Notes: generated from the letters alone by a model not told the origin. 64,000 nucleotides of DNA from Caldisericales bacterium (GCA_022707885.1 JAKIZT010000008.1:1-64000); one strand, 5' to 3'; shown: positions 43,969 to 54,303, numbered from the stretch's first letter. Numbers and translations: made by a program.

Positions 43969-44430
43969 CTACTTTTCTGCCTCCTCCACCTTGCCGTCCT
44001 TGTGGAGCATAAGCTTGATGCCTTTATTGGTGAAAACCTCCTTGATCAGTTCGCTGTGCGGGTAGTCGTCATGGTAATGGAGCTCTTCAAGGTTTGGAAA
44101 AGTGTTTGCAATGACCTTTGCGCAGTGAAAGCACGGCAGTGTCGTGCAAAAAATCTGGGTAATGTCTTTTCTTGGTCCCTCATACCTCGAGATTGCGTTA
44201 ATTTCGGCGTGGATGACGGGGCACTGCCAGAGGTCTGATCCGGAAGCCAGAAGCTCCCTCTGGCAGGTGTCGCAGTGTGTCATTCCTGCCACAACGCCGT
44301 TGTAGCCAGTGGCCTTTATGTTGCCGTCTGAATCCACCAGCACACAGCCGACCTGGCGCCTGAGACATGTTGACCTTTTGGCAACGATGTCTGTTATCAT
44401 CATAAAATATGTTGGTTTGTCTGGTCTCAT
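43969..44430 (-). CDS. dCMP deaminase
   Basis: 153 aa. The zinc site is HAEINAISRYEG with PCFHCAKVI; an extra Cys cluster (CDTCQRELLASG) and RSTCLRRQVGCVLVDSDG are as in ComEB/dCMP deaminases. It converts dCMP to dUMP, feeding dTMP synthesis. The ATG overlaps the stop of the copper-amine-oxidase-domain gene by 4 bases (ATGA), and it is the last gene of the murI operon. Confidence 0.93.
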   Translation of the reverse strand: MRPDKPTYFMMITDIVAKRSTCLRRQVGCVLVDSDGNIKATGYNGVVAGMTHCDTCQRELLASGSDLWQCPVIHAEINAISRYEGPRKDITQIFCTTLPCFHCAKVIANTFPNLEELHYHDDYPHSELIKEVFTNKGIKLMLHKDGKVEEAEK

Positions 44431-46076
44431 GGTTTTGCCGGATATGTTATCACTACTGTTTTAGTTGCCGCTTTCCATTCAATGGATGCGCCAAGCGCCT
44501 CTGTTATGAATCTCGTTGGTACAAATGTCGAGCCACCAATGACTTGTGGCGGAGGATTGACTGAAACAGGTTTTCCATCGACTGATGCGGTTGTCTTGCC
44601 AATCCACATTTCGACTTTCTTACCCTCAAGCGTGTATGTGACTTTCTTGGTCTGGTCGTCCCAGCCGATGTCTGCGCCCAGGCTTTCGCCCAAGAAGCGG
44701 AAAGGAACGAATGTCTTGCCGCTTATGATGACTGGCGCCTGAGGCAGGGCATTCTTTTTCTCTTCACCGTTTACCCAGGCATTTTTGGAGCCAACCATCA
44801 GGATAACGGTTGTGTAGGCCGAGAAGCTGACCTTGTATGTGAATTTTGTCTGGTTGCCACCCGGGTCAAATACTATGATGGTTATTGTGTTGGAGCCAAC
44901 CCTCAGTACCGTCTTGGCCTGGAACTTGCCATCTGGATCAATTATCGCAAGTTCCCCGTTTACGATGATTTGGGAGTTTGGTTCGGCAACACCGGTAACA
45001 TCCAGCACCTGTGTCCTTGTGACCAGCCCGTCCTTGAGGTTAACGACAGGTTTTATCGGGTTTGGCATGACCATTATCTCGTTTGAGGCATCGGAGAGGT
45101 TGCCATTCTGGTCAACCGACTTGATTGTGTAATAATAGATCAGGCCATTGGTGACGTTTGGGTCGGTGTATTGTGTGCCGGTGACGTAGAAATCGGTTAT
45201 TGCCACATCAGTATAGATGCCAGGGCTGTTTGACCTGAATATGTAGTAGCCAACAACGTTTGGTGATGCGATTGGTTTCCAGAAAAGGTGGGCCCTGCCA
45301 TCGCCTGGGTAGCCGACGAATATTTCTGGCGTGGATGGCGCAGGAGAGCCGGCGATTACAGTCAGTTTGACTGGAACTTCAATGACCGGCTGTTTTTCAT
45401 CATTGGACGTCACGATGATTGTTGCGAACTGGTCACCTGGCGGGAGGCCTTTTGCTGATGCTTTTATCTGTATTCCAGTGTTGTTGCCAGGAGAGACGAT
45501 GCCGTTTGTGGGATTGTAGGAGAGCCAGTCCTTGACTGTTGTGGTCGCCACCTGAAGAATGACTGGTACCTGCACAAGGCCGGCATTTGAGGCCAGAATG
45601 ACATTGCCCCTGTAAAGCTGTCCCGTGACCATTCCGTCAAGCTTGACAGTCACTGTTACAGAAACAACGGTTTTGTCTATATTGCGTATGAGGCATTTTA
45701 TCCATTCCACATCGCTTGAGGCTGTGACCTGGAGATATTGCTCTGTTGGGGCTGTACATGTAACGGTTTGTGAGACCTCGCCTTTGGGTGGCACAGTGCC
45801 GAAATCCAGGAAGCTGGGATAAACCAGCATGTTCCCATCTGGTGATGTCAGAGGCTGTGTTTTTGCCTTGCTGTAGGATTTGGATAGTGAAAATAGAAGG
45901 GAGCCGGAACCCCTGTTGAAGATGCCCATTGTGGCTGTTGCCGTTTCACCCTGCTTCGCAACGATGTTGATTTCTTTTGGAGAAAGCTCGATCAGTTTGT
46001 CATCCTGAGAGAGGGCAGTTTGAAAACACGGCATTATTACTAGAGCACACAATAAAAAAGCTGTCAGTTTCTTCAT
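44427..46076 (-). CDS. Secreted protein with Ig-like/Fn3 domains and copper-amine-oxidase N-terminal domain
   Basis: 549 aa. Signal peptide (KLTAFLLCALVIMPCFQTAL), then two BACON/ASPM-like beta domains (about 30-240), a fibronectin type III domain (HLFWKPIASPNVVGYYIFRS), an Ig-like segment (VLDVTGVAEPNSQIIVNG) and a C-terminal copper amine oxidase N-terminal domain duplicated as PVIISGKTFVPFRFLGESLG and PPQVIGGSTFVPTRFITEAL. These domains are not themselves oxidases and probably serve wall or polymer binding. AAGGAGTG precedes the ATG. Confidence 0.85.
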   Translation of the reverse strand: MKKLTAFLLCALVIMPCFQTALSQDDKLIELSPKEINIVAKQGETATATMGIFNRGSGSLLFSLSKSYSKAKTQPLTSPDGNMLVYPSFLDFGTVPPKGEVSQTVTCTAPTEQYLQVTASSDVEWIKCLIRNIDKTVVSVTVTVKLDGMVTGQLYRGNVILASNAGLVQVPVILQVATTTVKDWLSYNPTNGIVSPGNNTGIQIKASAKGLPPGDQFATIIVTSNDEKQPVIEVPVKLTVIAGSPAPSTPEIFVGYPGDGRAHLFWKPIASPNVVGYYIFRSNSPGIYTDVAITDFYVTGTQYTDPNVTNGLIYYYTIKSVDQNGNLSDASNEIMVMPNPIKPVVNLKDGLVTRTQVLDVTGVAEPNSQIIVNGELAIIDPDGKFQAKTVLRVGSNTITIIVFDPGGNQTKFTYKVSFSAYTTVILMVGSKNAWVNGEEKKNALPQAPVIISGKTFVPFRFLGESLGADIGWDDQTKKVTYTLEGKKVEMWIGKTTASVDGKPVSVNPPPQVIGGSTFVPTRFITEALGASIEWKAATKTVVITYPAKP

Positions 46077-46137
46077 TTAAAGGCCACACTCCTTCCCATG
46101 CACTTCTATCACCATCTTAGGCGCTTTGGGTGCCATG

Positions 46138-46908
46138 TCAAAATCTTTCTACTTTACCTATTTCGATACCCAGCAGTTTGCTTGCGAGTTCAAAAAATTT
46201 TTTTGGATCACCGGAGGTCCACAAACTGACCTTGCCACTGCCCTCTAATATATTGTTTTGCATTATTACCCTTGCGAGCTGTCTGGCAACTGGCGGGCCA
46301 GTATCGATAATATTGATTTTCGAGGGGAGTATTTTTCTGATGGCACCAGTAAGAAATGGGTAGTGTGTGCACCCAAGCACCAGCTGGTCAAAACCTGTTT
46401 TCATGTAAGGCAACAGTATTTCCGAGAGGCATTCCTCAACCTCTTCGCCCTCGCATTTTCCCTGCTCTACAAGCTCCACAAGGTCACTTGATGGTATCAT
46501 TATTATATCCTTGTCCTGGGCAAAGAGGTTTACAAGCTGGAGAAAACGATCTCCAAGAGATGTCGCCTTTGTTGCCAGAACAGCTATCTTGCCACTCTCG
46601 GTTAGTGTTGTTGCCGGTTTTACTCCTGGCTCGACACCAATGAATGGTATTCTGGGAAATTCTACCCTCAATGTGGAGATTGCGTTCACGGTCGCCGTGT
46701 TGCAGGCAACCACTATTGCCTTTGCATCGAGTGAAATGAGTTTTTTTGTAATCAACCTGCTTCTCTCGATTATGAATTCTTTCGGTCTCTCGCCCCATGG
46801 GCAGTATGCCTCATCGCCAAAATAGGCATAGTCATGATTTGGGAGTATTTCCAGTGCATTTTTCAGAATAGAGAGTCCGCCAACCCCTGAGTCGAAGAAA
46901 CCTATCAT
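46138..46908 (-). CDS. murI: Glutamate racemase
   Basis: 256 aa. Both catalytic cysteines are present: VVACNTATVNAI and LGCTHYPFL; the substrate Asp region is IGFFDSGVGG, and YFGDEAYCPWGER is the conserved loop. It makes D-glutamate for peptidoglycan, so the organism has a wall. I take the ATG at 46908, which forms ATGA with the preceding stop; an ATG at 46920 four codons upstream is possible. Confidence 0.95.
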   Translation of the reverse strand: MIGFFDSGVGGLSILKNALEILPNHDYAYFGDEAYCPWGERPKEFIIERSRLITKKLISLDAKAIVVACNTATVNAISTLRVEFPRIPFIGVEPGVKPATTLTESGKIAVLATKATSLGDRFLQLVNLFAQDKDIIMIPSSDLVELVEQGKCEGEEVEECLSEILLPYMKTGFDQLVLGCTHYPFLTGAIRKILPSKINIIDTGPPVARQLARVIMQNNILEGSGKVSLWTSGDPKKFFELASKLLGIEIGKVERF

Positions 46909-48026
46909 TTCAGGGTGCATCCTTCACATTCCGGAACGCTGGCAGATGTTTTGTCCCCGTTTTGGGGTGCTGCGCAAGCAGCCGGCTTCACTTTCTTGCC
47001 CAATGCCCAAAAGGCAATTGGCAAACCGACAAGCATGTTTAGATGGTAATCTATCAATCTGTAAACGAGCACGAACGGTGAAAGGTTACCGGGGTTTGCA
47101 ACAAGCCCCTTAAAGAGTGTTCCAAGACCTATTTCTACGCCACCAGAGGCACCGGGTGTTGGCACCCAGATTGTAATCAGTTGGGATATTATTGATGTTG
47201 CGACAACAATCATCAGTGGAATATTCTCACCAAAAGAAAGCAGAACAAAAAATGGGACGGTTTTCAGAAGAAACCATGAAACAAGGCTCGTAAAAATTGT
47301 CAGGGCAAGATAAACTTTGTTCCCCCCGAAGATCATCCTCGAAGAATTTTTTACCGAGTCGAGAAATCTGTAACCTTTTGCTATACATTCATCGACCGTA
47401 GACACTTTAACAAGCTTTCTTACAAAGCCGATCTTTGAAACCATGTTGACCAAAAATGAAAAAAACTTGGGATTGAGGAGTGCAGCGATGCCTATTGCGA
47501 TGAGAGCAATCATCATTGCAAGTGTCAAGGCAAATGTCCACCCTATAAAGCTTGACAAGTTGCTGTCAAATCCGAACAAAACTGCTACAGCTACAGCAAG
47601 AACAAGAAATATCCTTGTCGAGACAGATATTATTCCTCTGGCAATTACCATCACGGTCCCTTCTGCTACTGAGAAACCCTGATCGAGTAAAAAGTATATC
47701 TGGAAAGGTTTTCCACCAGATGTCGCTGGTGTGACATTCGAAAAGAAGTTGCCAATGAAGAAAATCAGCATCATTCCCCAAAAACTCGGCTTTTTCCCGA
47801 GCGTTTTGGCAAGCAAGTAAAGTTGCAGGGCTTCTGTAAAGTATGTAGAGACATTGATGACGATGGCGGCAAGAATGAACCATAGATTTGTTTTGCCAAG
47901 AGACTTCAGAGCCGATCCAAAATCACCTCCAGTTGCAAACTGCATTACAAAGAGAGCAGCAATGATTGAAAGTGCCCCTGCATAGAGCATGTAACGGATG
48001 ATTTGTGCCTTTGTGATTTTTACCAT
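46905..48026 (-). CDS. UPF0104/AglD-like flippase-domain membrane protein, second copy
   Basis: 373 aa and about eight helices. Signatures of the family (COG0392, the membrane part of lysyl-phosphatidylglycerol synthases): FFIGNFFSNVTPATSGGKPFQIYFLLDQG, cut here as IGNFFSNVTPATSGG and QIYFLLDQG, and VPTPGASGGVEIGLG. It probably flips a lipid or polyprenyl-linked intermediate. The C-terminus holds Cys in CEGCTLK. It is a tandem paralogue of the gene at 48099-49256, beyond a terminator, and has a TATAAT 15 bases before the ATG and no ribosome site. Confidence 0.85.
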   Translation of the reverse strand: MVKITKAQIIRYMLYAGALSIIAALFVMQFATGGDFGSALKSLGKTNLWFILAAIVINVSTYFTEALQLYLLAKTLGKKPSFWGMMLIFFIGNFFSNVTPATSGGKPFQIYFLLDQGFSVAEGTVMVIARGIISVSTRIFLVLAVAVAVLFGFDSNLSSFIGWTFALTLAMMIALIAIGIAALLNPKFFSFLVNMVSKIGFVRKLVKVSTVDECIAKGYRFLDSVKNSSRMIFGGNKVYLALTIFTSLVSWFLLKTVPFFVLLSFGENIPLMIVVATSIISQLITIWVPTPGASGGVEIGLGTLFKGLVANPGNLSPFVLVYRLIDYHLNMLVGLPIAFWALGKKVKPAACAAPQNGDKTSASVPECEGCTLK

Positions 48027-48041
48027 TTTTTCAACCAGGAC

Positions 48042-48047
48042 ATTATA
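48042..48047 (-). promoter_or_regulatory. -10 hexamer of the flippase-murI operon
   Basis: A perfect TATAAT on the minus strand, 4 bases past the terminator T-run and 15 bases before the ATG. Predicted leader of about 8 bases, without Shine-Dalgarno. The -35 would fall in the terminator and is not recognisable. Confidence 0.45.
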
Positions 48048-48050
48048 ACA

Positions 48051-48081
48051 AAAAAAGCCCCAAAATCATTGGGGCTTTTTT
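48051..48081. terminator. Bidirectional intrinsic terminator
   Basis: GCCCCAA (48057-48063) pairs with TTGGGGC (48069-48075) around a 5-base loop, flanked by A6 on the left and T6 on the right. It ends the greA-lysS-K channel-flippase operon on the minus strand. Confidence 0.9.
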
Positions 48082-48098
48082 CTTTTGGTTTTTCTATC

Positions 48099-49256
48099 TC
48101 AATGTGTCCTGTGTTCTGAGGCAAGTTCTTCCTGTGCCATCTTCTCTTTTTCTTCTTCCATTCTCTGGCTTATCTGGCTGGTTAATGCCGATAAATCGGC
48201 ATTGCTTGTATTCTTCCCAAGCTTTTTGGACAAAAGCCTAAGGGCTATGGGGGCACCGACAAGGACATCCATGTGGTAATCCATTAGTCTGTAAATGAAT
48301 ACAAATAACCCTATGTTTCCAGGGGTTTGCATGGTTGACGCAAATGCCAGCATGCCAGTTTCTATACCTCCAACGGCACCTGGTGTTGGCACCCATGCGG
48401 TGGCAAGCTGTGAAATTACACCTATTGCAAAAATAACAAATATATTTGGGTGCTCATTTAGAGCAAGCATGATAAAAAATGGCATGGTTTTCAGGAGCAA
48501 CCATGTCAGGATTGAGTTTAGGATGGCACCTATCATATAGAGCTTCTTCCCCTGTATAAGCAATTTTGCAGATGATCTTATTTCGCCAAGAAAAAGCTCG
48601 CCTTTTGATATAAATTCTTCGGGATTTTGTATTTTTGCTATCTTGCGGATCCAGCGGAACCTTGAAAAGAATTTGACCAGAAAGGAAAAAATATGTGGGT
48701 TTGTAATAATTATAAACCCGGCTACCACAAGGAGCGCAAAAGCTGCCAGGGTGATGTAGAAAATCAAGTCAAATGTGAAATTAAGGTTCAACCTGAAAAT
48801 TCCCAATGCTATCAGGGCTACCGTTACAAGCACATATAGGATCCTCACCATTACAGATATGAGTCCCCTGACTGCCACCATGACCATTCCCTCTGCCACA
48901 GAGAAGCCATCATCCATCAGGAAATAAATCTGGAATGCTTCACCACCTGATGTTGAAGGAGTTGCATTTGAGAAAAAATTTCCCACAAAATATACCTGCA
49001 TCATCCGCCAGAAACCTGGTTTTTTACTCAATGCCCTTGAGAGAAACCATAGCTGGAAAGCCTCGCAAAAAAAAGATGCAACATTACAAAGCGCTGCTGC
49101 TAGTATCCACCACCAGTTTGCCTTTGCGATGGCCTCACCCATTTTAGAGAAGTCAAAACCTGTGGAAAACTGCATGATAATGAAGATGATTACAAAAGAT
49201 ATCAACCCTGCAAATATAATGTACCTTGTGAGGGTTTTGGCAGTCATTTTGGCCAT
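48099..49256 (-). CDS. UPF0104/AglD-like flippase-domain membrane protein, first copy
   Basis: 385 aa. The same landmarks as the second copy: VGNFFSNATPSTSGGEAFQI, VAVRGLISVMVRILYVLV, VPTPGAVGGIETGMLAFAST and YRLMDYHMDVLVGAPIALRL. The lysylphosphatidylglycerol synthase catalytic domain is absent, so a lipid flippase or transport role is more likely than a synthase. It ends in a charged helix (SQRMEEEKEKMAQEELASEH). AGGGGAC lies before the ATG, and the gene is the last before the terminator. Confidence 0.85.
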   Translation of the reverse strand: MAKMTAKTLTRYIIFAGLISFVIIFIIMQFSTGFDFSKMGEAIAKANWWWILAAALCNVASFFCEAFQLWFLSRALSKKPGFWRMMQVYFVGNFFSNATPSTSGGEAFQIYFLMDDGFSVAEGMVMVAVRGLISVMVRILYVLVTVALIALGIFRLNLNFTFDLIFYITLAAFALLVVAGFIIITNPHIFSFLVKFFSRFRWIRKIAKIQNPEEFISKGELFLGEIRSSAKLLIQGKKLYMIGAILNSILTWLLLKTMPFFIMLALNEHPNIFVIFAIGVISQLATAWVPTPGAVGGIETGMLAFASTMQTPGNIGLFVFIYRLMDYHMDVLVGAPIALRLLSKKLGKNTSNADLSALTSQISQRMEEEKEKMAQEELASEHRTH

Positions 49257-49274
49257 GTGTCTAGTCCCCTTGTT

Positions 49275-50309
49275 TTAGATTCTGCATTCACCACCGGAGG
49301 CAGAAATAATGAAAGCTTCGTCACCTGGCTGGATTGTCTCGTTTTGTGATGGGTTCACCATCATTTTGCCGTCCCTTATGAGTGCAACCACGACCATTTC
49401 CGATTGGCCATAAAGCGCCATTACGAATTCCTCATATCTTTTTCCATGAAAAGATACAGGAACAGATATCCTTCCAAGTGATCCGGGTGATTCGGTTTTA
49501 AGCAATATTTGCATCAATTCTGCCACACCAGGATTAGACACGGAACGCGACAAAAGGTCTCCTGCCACCTCCGACCTGACGATAATCTCGTCCACTCCTG
49601 CGTGGCGCAGGTATTCCGCATCTTCCTCAAGTAAAACTTCGCAGATGACCCTGCACCTGTTTTTGGAAACCCTCTTCACTGCAAGCGCAGTGAGTATCAC
49701 CTTTGAATCGGTGTTTCTGGCGTTGATTTCAAAATCAGCCAGCACAACAGCAGCCTTCGCGTGCTCGGCGGACGCCCTGTCGAGGTTTTCAAGTCTTGTG
49801 GGGTCTCCCTTGATGAAATATGTATCTTGCTGGATTGAAGACGGTGGTTCAATGTCTGCCATTACAACAATTCCTATCTGTTTTTCCTGGCATTCCCTGT
49901 AGAGGTCTCCGATGATTCTCAGGCCATTCTCGTTCCATCCCAAAACCAGTAAATGGTTCCTGAACCTTTCAGTCTTGTTTTGATTCATTCTTTTGACCAC
50001 TCTTTCGATAAGGGTACTGGCCAGTGTGGCAGTGAGGCCAGCTATCATGATTATTCCGGAGAACATGGCAAGAATGGCTATCACCCTGCCAATTGATGTT
50101 ATGGGTACAACGTCTCCATACCCGACAGTGGACATTGTGACAACAGTCCACCACACTGCGTCAAGGAAATTTTTTATCGAGGAACCCGGTAGTCCGCCTT
50201 CAGCTATGTAGATTGCCGAGGCAAGGATGAAAATTGGAACAATAACAATTCCAAGCCATATAAAGACCCTTTTTGTGGCTTTTTTAAGAATGCTAGATTT
50301 TTTCGCCAC
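49275..50309 (-). CDS. Two-helix potassium channel with RCK (TrkA-N/TrkA-C) domains
   Basis: 344 aa. Helix 1 at about 14-36, pore helix and selectivity filter [12 protein letters not shown], helix 2 at about 75-98, then an RCK-N domain ([18 protein letters not shown]; glycine motif LGWNENG) and a C-terminal TrkA-C domain ([17 protein letters not shown]). It is an MthK-like ligand-gated K+ channel. It overlaps the SPFH gene by 17 bases, hence is co-expressed with it. Confidence 0.92.
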   Translation of the reverse strand: MAKKSSILKKATKRVFIWLGIVIVPIFILASAIYIAEGGLPGSSIKNFLDAVWWTVVTMSTVGYGDVVPITSIGRVIAILAMFSGIIMIAGLTATLASTLIERVVKRMNQNKTERFRNHLLVLGWNENGLRIIGDLYRECQEKQIGIVVMADIEPPSSIQQDTYFIKGDPTRLENLDRASAEHAKAAVVLADFEINARNTDSKVILTALAVKRVSKNRCRVICEVLLEEDAEYLRHAGVDEIIVRSEVAGDLLSRSVSNPGVAELMQILLKTESPGSLGRISVPVSFHGKRYEEFVMALYGQSEMVVVALIRDGKMMVNPSQNETIQPGDEAFIISASGGECRI

Positions 50310-51294
50310 AGTTTGGGCAGAACTTTGCGCCTTCCGGTACAGACTGGCCGCACTTTTTACAGTTTAACTGGAGATTTTTCCCACAATTAGGACAGAACTT
50401 GGTATTTTGTTGTATAGGTTTGCCACATTCCGGGCAGGTTTCATTGGAAACTTTGGTTTCGGTTCCTTTTGCCAGATTTTCAACTATCTTGCCGCCCATT
50501 ACAAGTCCAGCACCTATCTGAGTTGCTGATCCGACCAGTCCTTCGCCGCCCTTTTCCATGCCTTTTGCGGCCTTGTATGCCAGATAGGCGTTCATGTCTT
50601 TTATGACTCCCATTCCGGCCCTTTCATCTATTGCTGTCTCGACTTCTGGAGGAAGACCTATTGATTCGATAAATGCAGCAGGGCAGGAAAGACCAAATTT
50701 GGACACTTCGCTATTGATCAGTTTTGAAAGCTGGTCGCCGATTTCCTGGTAGATTTTTGGGAGGTCAAAGACGGTGGTCACGGTCTCGCCGAGCATATCG
50801 GTAAATTTTGAGGCCACGATACCGCGCATGAAATCTTCGATCTTGCCGCGGGTCATGAAACCCCTTGTACCCACTATTTCTGTAACAAACTTTTTTGGGT
50901 CGTCCACTCTCAGGGTGTAGTTGCCAAAGGCCTTTATCCTTACGACTCCAAGTTCTTTGTCGCGGAAAGGTATTGAATCAGGTGTTCCGAATTTGAAGCC
51001 TGGCATCTGAACTGTAGAGATGAAAAGTACCTCTGCCCTGAAGGGAGATTTGAAGCCGTAAGGAAGGGAAAGCAACTGGGTCAGTATGGGAATGTTCTCG
51101 GTGGAAAGCGTGTACTTGCCTGGGCCGAACATATCGGCCACTTTGCCGTTTGACATAAAGATGGCAAGCTGGCCCTCTCGAACAATGAGTTGGGCACCCA
51201 TCTTGATGTCTGCAGAACCCTGCGGTGGTTCCCTGTGGAGCAGTTCAACACCGGAGTTGTCCAGCCATTCAATTATCTCAAGAAATATCCCCAC
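50293..51294 (-). CDS. SPFH-domain protein with two C-terminal zinc ribbons
   Basis: 333 aa. The N-terminal SPFH/band-7 domain ([52 protein letters not shown]) is of the YdjI/virion-core-like subfamily. It is followed by a Gly-rich helix and two zinc ribbons: [20 protein letters not shown] and [19 protein letters not shown]. It probably scaffolds membrane microdomains or assists membrane proteins such as the adjacent channel. The GTG at 51294 has AGGAGG 4 bases upstream; a TTG nine codons earlier precedes this site. Confidence 0.88.
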   Translation of the reverse strand: MGIFLEIIEWLDNSGVELLHREPPQGSADIKMGAQLIVREGQLAIFMSNGKVADMFGPGKYTLSTENIPILTQLLSLPYGFKSPFRAEVLFISTVQMPGFKFGTPDSIPFRDKELGVVRIKAFGNYTLRVDDPKKFVTEIVGTRGFMTRGKIEDFMRGIVASKFTDMLGETVTTVFDLPKIYQEIGDQLSKLINSEVSKFGLSCPAAFIESIGLPPEVETAIDERAGMGVIKDMNAYLAYKAAKGMEKGGEGLVGSATQIGAGLVMGGKIVENLAKGTETKVSNETCPECGKPIQQNTKFCPNCGKNLQLNCKKCGQSVPEGAKFCPNCGEKI

Positions 51295-52741
51295 TTTGCC
51301 TCCTGAGTTGAGGGAACGCAAGTACTTCCCTTATTGAAACCTGGTCTGTTAAAAGCATAACAATCCTGTCAATGCCTATTCCAAGTCCTCCAGTTGGCGG
51401 CATGCCAACTGCTAGTGTTTCAACAAAGTCTGTATCAGTCTGATGAGCTTCTTCATCTCCGCTACTTCTGGCTTTTTCCTGGCCCTCAAACCTGTTCAAC
51501 TGGTCTTGCGGATCATTGAGCTCTGAGAAAGCGTTTCCTACTTCGTAACCTGCGATGACTGGCTGGAACCTTTCAACCCACATGGTTTCGCCTGGGATGA
51601 GTTTTGCCAGTGGCGAAAGCTCTATCGGATAATTGTAAATGAAGGTTGGGTTTTTGATTTTTGGCTCGACAAGTTTTTTCAGTGTTTCATCGCAGAAACC
51701 ACCAAAACCAGGCTTCTTTTCCATCTTGACGCCATTTTCCTGAAGGAAAGCAAATGCAAACTTTGCGTCCCTGAGTTTTTCGATCTCGACGCCGGCATAT
51801 TCCTTGAATGCTTCTGTCATTGTCAATCTTTTCCATGGCGGTGTCAGATCAATTTCCCCACCCTGAAAATTGATGACAAAGGATCCGGTGATTGTTTTCG
51901 CGACAGATGAAATCATCCTCTCGGTAATGTCCATCATGTCGTGGTAGTCTGCCCAGGCCTGGTAAAGTTCCATGATTGTGAACTCTGGATTGTGGACGAG
52001 TGATATGCCTTCATTCCTGAAAGCCTTGCCGATCTCGAATACTTTTGGCATTCCACCGACAATTAGTCTTTTGAGGTAGAGTTCCGGGGCGATCCTGAGA
52101 TAAAGGTCCATATCAAGCGCATTGTGATGGGTCATGAATGGTTTTGCCAGTGCACCACCATAGAGCGGCTGGAGTGTCGGGGTTTCGACTTCCTCAAAAC
52201 CTTCATTCCACAGGAACTCTCTTATCGCCCTGATTATCCTGGTTCTTTTGCTAAAGCGCTCCCTGACCTCCGAATTTGCAATCATGTCCAGGTGGCGCTT
52301 TCTGTATCTTATCTCAGAATCTTTCAGGCCGTGCCATTTTTCTGGCAGTCCTTCCAGTGCCTTGGTTGCCCACATGAATTCTTTTGTGTGGATGGTCACT
52401 TCGCCAGTTCTGGTTTTGAACACCGAACCAGTCACTACAACGAGGTCGCCAACATCGAGCGCATCTCTTATCAAGCCATAGATCTCTTCGCCTACATCAT
52501 CAACCCTGACGTAAAGCTGTATCGGGCCGGTATCATCTGCCACAACAAGGAACATGGCTTTGCCGTGGCCGCGTTGGGCAGTTATTCTACCAGCTATTGT
52601 TACAGTCTGGTTTTCAAACTTCTCAAAGTTGGCCTTTACTGTTTCTGCCTCGGAAGTTGGTTTCGGGACCCTTGGTGGGTATACATCTTTTCCGGCCTCG
52701 CGCAGCTTGGCCAGCTTTGCCATCATTGATTCATTGAACAT
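51278..52741 (-). CDS. lysS: Lysyl-tRNA synthetase, class II
   Basis: 487 aa. An OB-fold anticodon domain ([20 protein letters not shown]) is followed by the class IIb core: motif 1 region [20 protein letters not shown], motif 2 [20 protein letters not shown], motif 3 [18 protein letters not shown]. It charges tRNA-Lys. The C-terminus ([13 protein letters not shown]) is standard. The gene follows greA by 4 bases; the greA-lysS pairing is common in bacteria. Confidence 0.97.
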   Translation of the reverse strand: MFNESMMAKLAKLREAGKDVYPPRVPKPTSEAETVKANFEKFENQTVTIAGRITAQRGHGKAMFLVVADDTGPIQLYVRVDDVGEEIYGLIRDALDVGDLVVVTGSVFKTRTGEVTIHTKEFMWATKALEGLPEKWHGLKDSEIRYRKRHLDMIANSEVRERFSKRTRIIRAIREFLWNEGFEEVETPTLQPLYGGALAKPFMTHHNALDMDLYLRIAPELYLKRLIVGGMPKVFEIGKAFRNEGISLVHNPEFTIMELYQAWADYHDMMDITERMISSVAKTITGSFVINFQGGEIDLTPPWKRLTMTEAFKEYAGVEIEKLRDAKFAFAFLQENGVKMEKKPGFGGFCDETLKKLVEPKIKNPTFIYNYPIELSPLAKLIPGETMWVERFQPVIAGYEVGNAFSELNDPQDQLNRFEGQEKARSSGDEEAHQTDTDFVETLAVGMPPTGGLGIGIDRIVMLLTDQVSIREVLAFPQLRRQSGDIS

Positions 52742-52745
52742 TGTC

Positions 52746-53264
52746 TTATCCTCTGGATATCTTCAGTATTCTGTATTTTACGTCACCCTTTGGGGTAACA
52801 ACGCGGACAACATCACCGGTCTCATGGCCGAGCAGTTCCCTGCCAAGCGGAGACACATTTGAAATCTTGTCCTCTTGCGGTTTTGCCTCATATGTGCCAA
52901 CGATTGTCACTGTTATGTTTTCGTGGGTGCTAAGATTGACAACTGTTACAGTGCAGCCGATATTGACTTCGTGCAAATCTACATCTTCGGATTCAATTAT
53001 TTCACAGTCTGAAAGTATATTTTCGAGCTGTTGTATCCTGCCCTCGATGAATGCCTGGTCTTTTTTGGCCTCGTCATATTCGGCATTTTCCGATATGTCT
53101 CCGAAAGTCTTTGCTTGCCTGATTCTTTCGGCAATCTCCTGCCTTTTGTTGTTTTTCAGATCCTCTAGCTCGGAATACAGTTTTTTGTAGCCTTCTCTTG
53201 TTAGAAGGTGTTCGCTGCCATGTTTTATCTGCGGTTTTGCTTCTTCATTCTGCTTTGTGCTCAT
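52746..53264 (-). CDS. greA: Transcription elongation factor GreA
   Basis: 172 aa. An N-terminal coiled coil (LTREGYKKLYSELEDLKNNK, then IAERIRQAKTFGDISENAEY) ends with the acidic loop that reaches the RNA polymerase active site (DISENAEYDEAKKDQAFIEG). The C-terminal FKBP-like domain has VSPLGRELLGHETGDVV. It rescues backtracked polymerase by transcript cleavage. AAGGAGAGG precedes the ATG. Confidence 0.96.
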   Translation of the reverse strand: MSTKQNEEAKPQIKHGSEHLLTREGYKKLYSELEDLKNNKRQEIAERIRQAKTFGDISENAEYDEAKKDQAFIEGRIQQLENILSDCEIIESEDVDLHEVNIGCTVTVVNLSTHENITVTIVGTYEAKPQEDKISNVSPLGRELLGHETGDVVRVVTPKGDVKYRILKISRG

Positions 53265-53276
53265 GATGTCCTCTCC

Positions 53277-54176
53277 TTAGAGCATAACTATATTTGGTTT
53301 TTGGATGCCCAGTTTGCCAATAAGATCCTGGTATTCTTTTTCAGTTGTTTCTTTGGGGGATTTGCCAAGTATTGAAGCGAAAACTGCTTCCAAAACATTT
53401 GCCCCAAATGTTCTTCCGTTCATGTCAGGAGTGAATGTTACAACAGCCTTTACACCCCTCTCTTTGAATTCATCAAGGTTTTTCTTCGTTGTTGTGTTTG
53501 TGCAGATTATTTTGCCCTTCATGTCCCATGGCATGTTTTTTCTTATGTAATGAAGGTCCCCAGCTACAACATCTGCCCATGCGAAGAACCTGTTTGGTTT
53601 GTTTTTCATTTTTTCCTGGCTTGAGCCGAGTGGGTAGAGCCAGTGATAAGGGAGCTTGGTTATAATTGGCAGGAGTGTTGTTCCAAGAAACCTTATTGTT
53701 CCCAAACCGGTAACTCCGAGTGGTATTCCTAGTGAAAATGGCATGTCACCAAAAACACACCTGCACCCTTCGTCTGCGAAAGCCTTTGCAAGAAAATACC
53801 TGTCTACTGCCGTCATTACAAGTACTTTCATGTCTTTTTTTAAAAACCCCTGCTGGAACAGGTTATGAATGACCAGAGGTTCCATTACGGCTTTGAAGTA
53901 TGCGCCATCGCAAACAGGTTTTGTTGGTGCGGCTTTAGACCATTTATAAGGTTCACGGAGGACGTATGTTTTGTTGCCAGGGCGAAGGTATATGTCTCCA
54001 CCACCCATACCAAAAGCGCTGACTTCAGGATCAAGCTTTTTGAATAGCTCCACCATCTTGTTGACATCGCCATCGGTTCCAACCCTTGAGATTTCAAATT
54101 TTTCTCCAAGAAGTTCGGTCGTATAGGCATGGTCGCGTGATGACGAACCTAAACTGACAGAAACAATCTTTTTCAC
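53277..54176 (-). CDS. Conserved protein of the family sometimes labelled quinate 5-dehydrogenase
   Basis: 299 aa. The start KKIVSVSLGSSSRDHAYTTE, with FEISRVGTDGDVNKMVELF and AFGMGGGDIYLRPGNKTYVL, is that of a conserved clostridial/thermophile family often annotated as quinate 5-dehydrogenase. I recall this from databases and cannot check it; no dehydrogenase motif is visible, so I do not adopt the name. The GTG start has AAGGAGG 4 bases upstream. It heads the operon with greA and lysS, behind a TATAAT promoter. Confidence 0.7.
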   Translation of the reverse strand: MKKIVSVSLGSSSRDHAYTTELLGEKFEISRVGTDGDVNKMVELFKKLDPEVSAFGMGGGDIYLRPGNKTYVLREPYKWSKAAPTKPVCDGAYFKAVMEPLVIHNLFQQGFLKKDMKVLVMTAVDRYFLAKAFADEGCRCVFGDMPFSLGIPLGVTGLGTIRFLGTTLLPIITKLPYHWLYPLGSSQEKMKNKPNRFFAWADVVAGDLHYIRKNMPWDMKGKIICTNTTTKKNLDEFKERGVKAVVTFTPDMNGRTFGANVLEAVFASILGKSPKETTEKEYQDLIGKLGIQKPNIVML

Positions 54177-54199
54177 AAGGCCTCCTTGAACAAACTGAT

Positions 54200-54227
54200 A
54201 TTATATCTTAAAAGCCGTTAAGGTAAA
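54200..54227 (-). promoter_or_regulatory. Promoter of the greA-lysS operon
   Basis: On the minus strand TTTACC (54227-54222), 16 bases, perfect TATAAT (54205-54200), 24 bases before the GTG at 54176. Confidence 0.6.
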
Positions 54228-54303
54228 TATAAAAACTGGGCCACCATTGTGACTTGGTTCTTTAGACTGTTTCTTCCCTAAATAATTACAGGTGAATTGG
54301 CTT

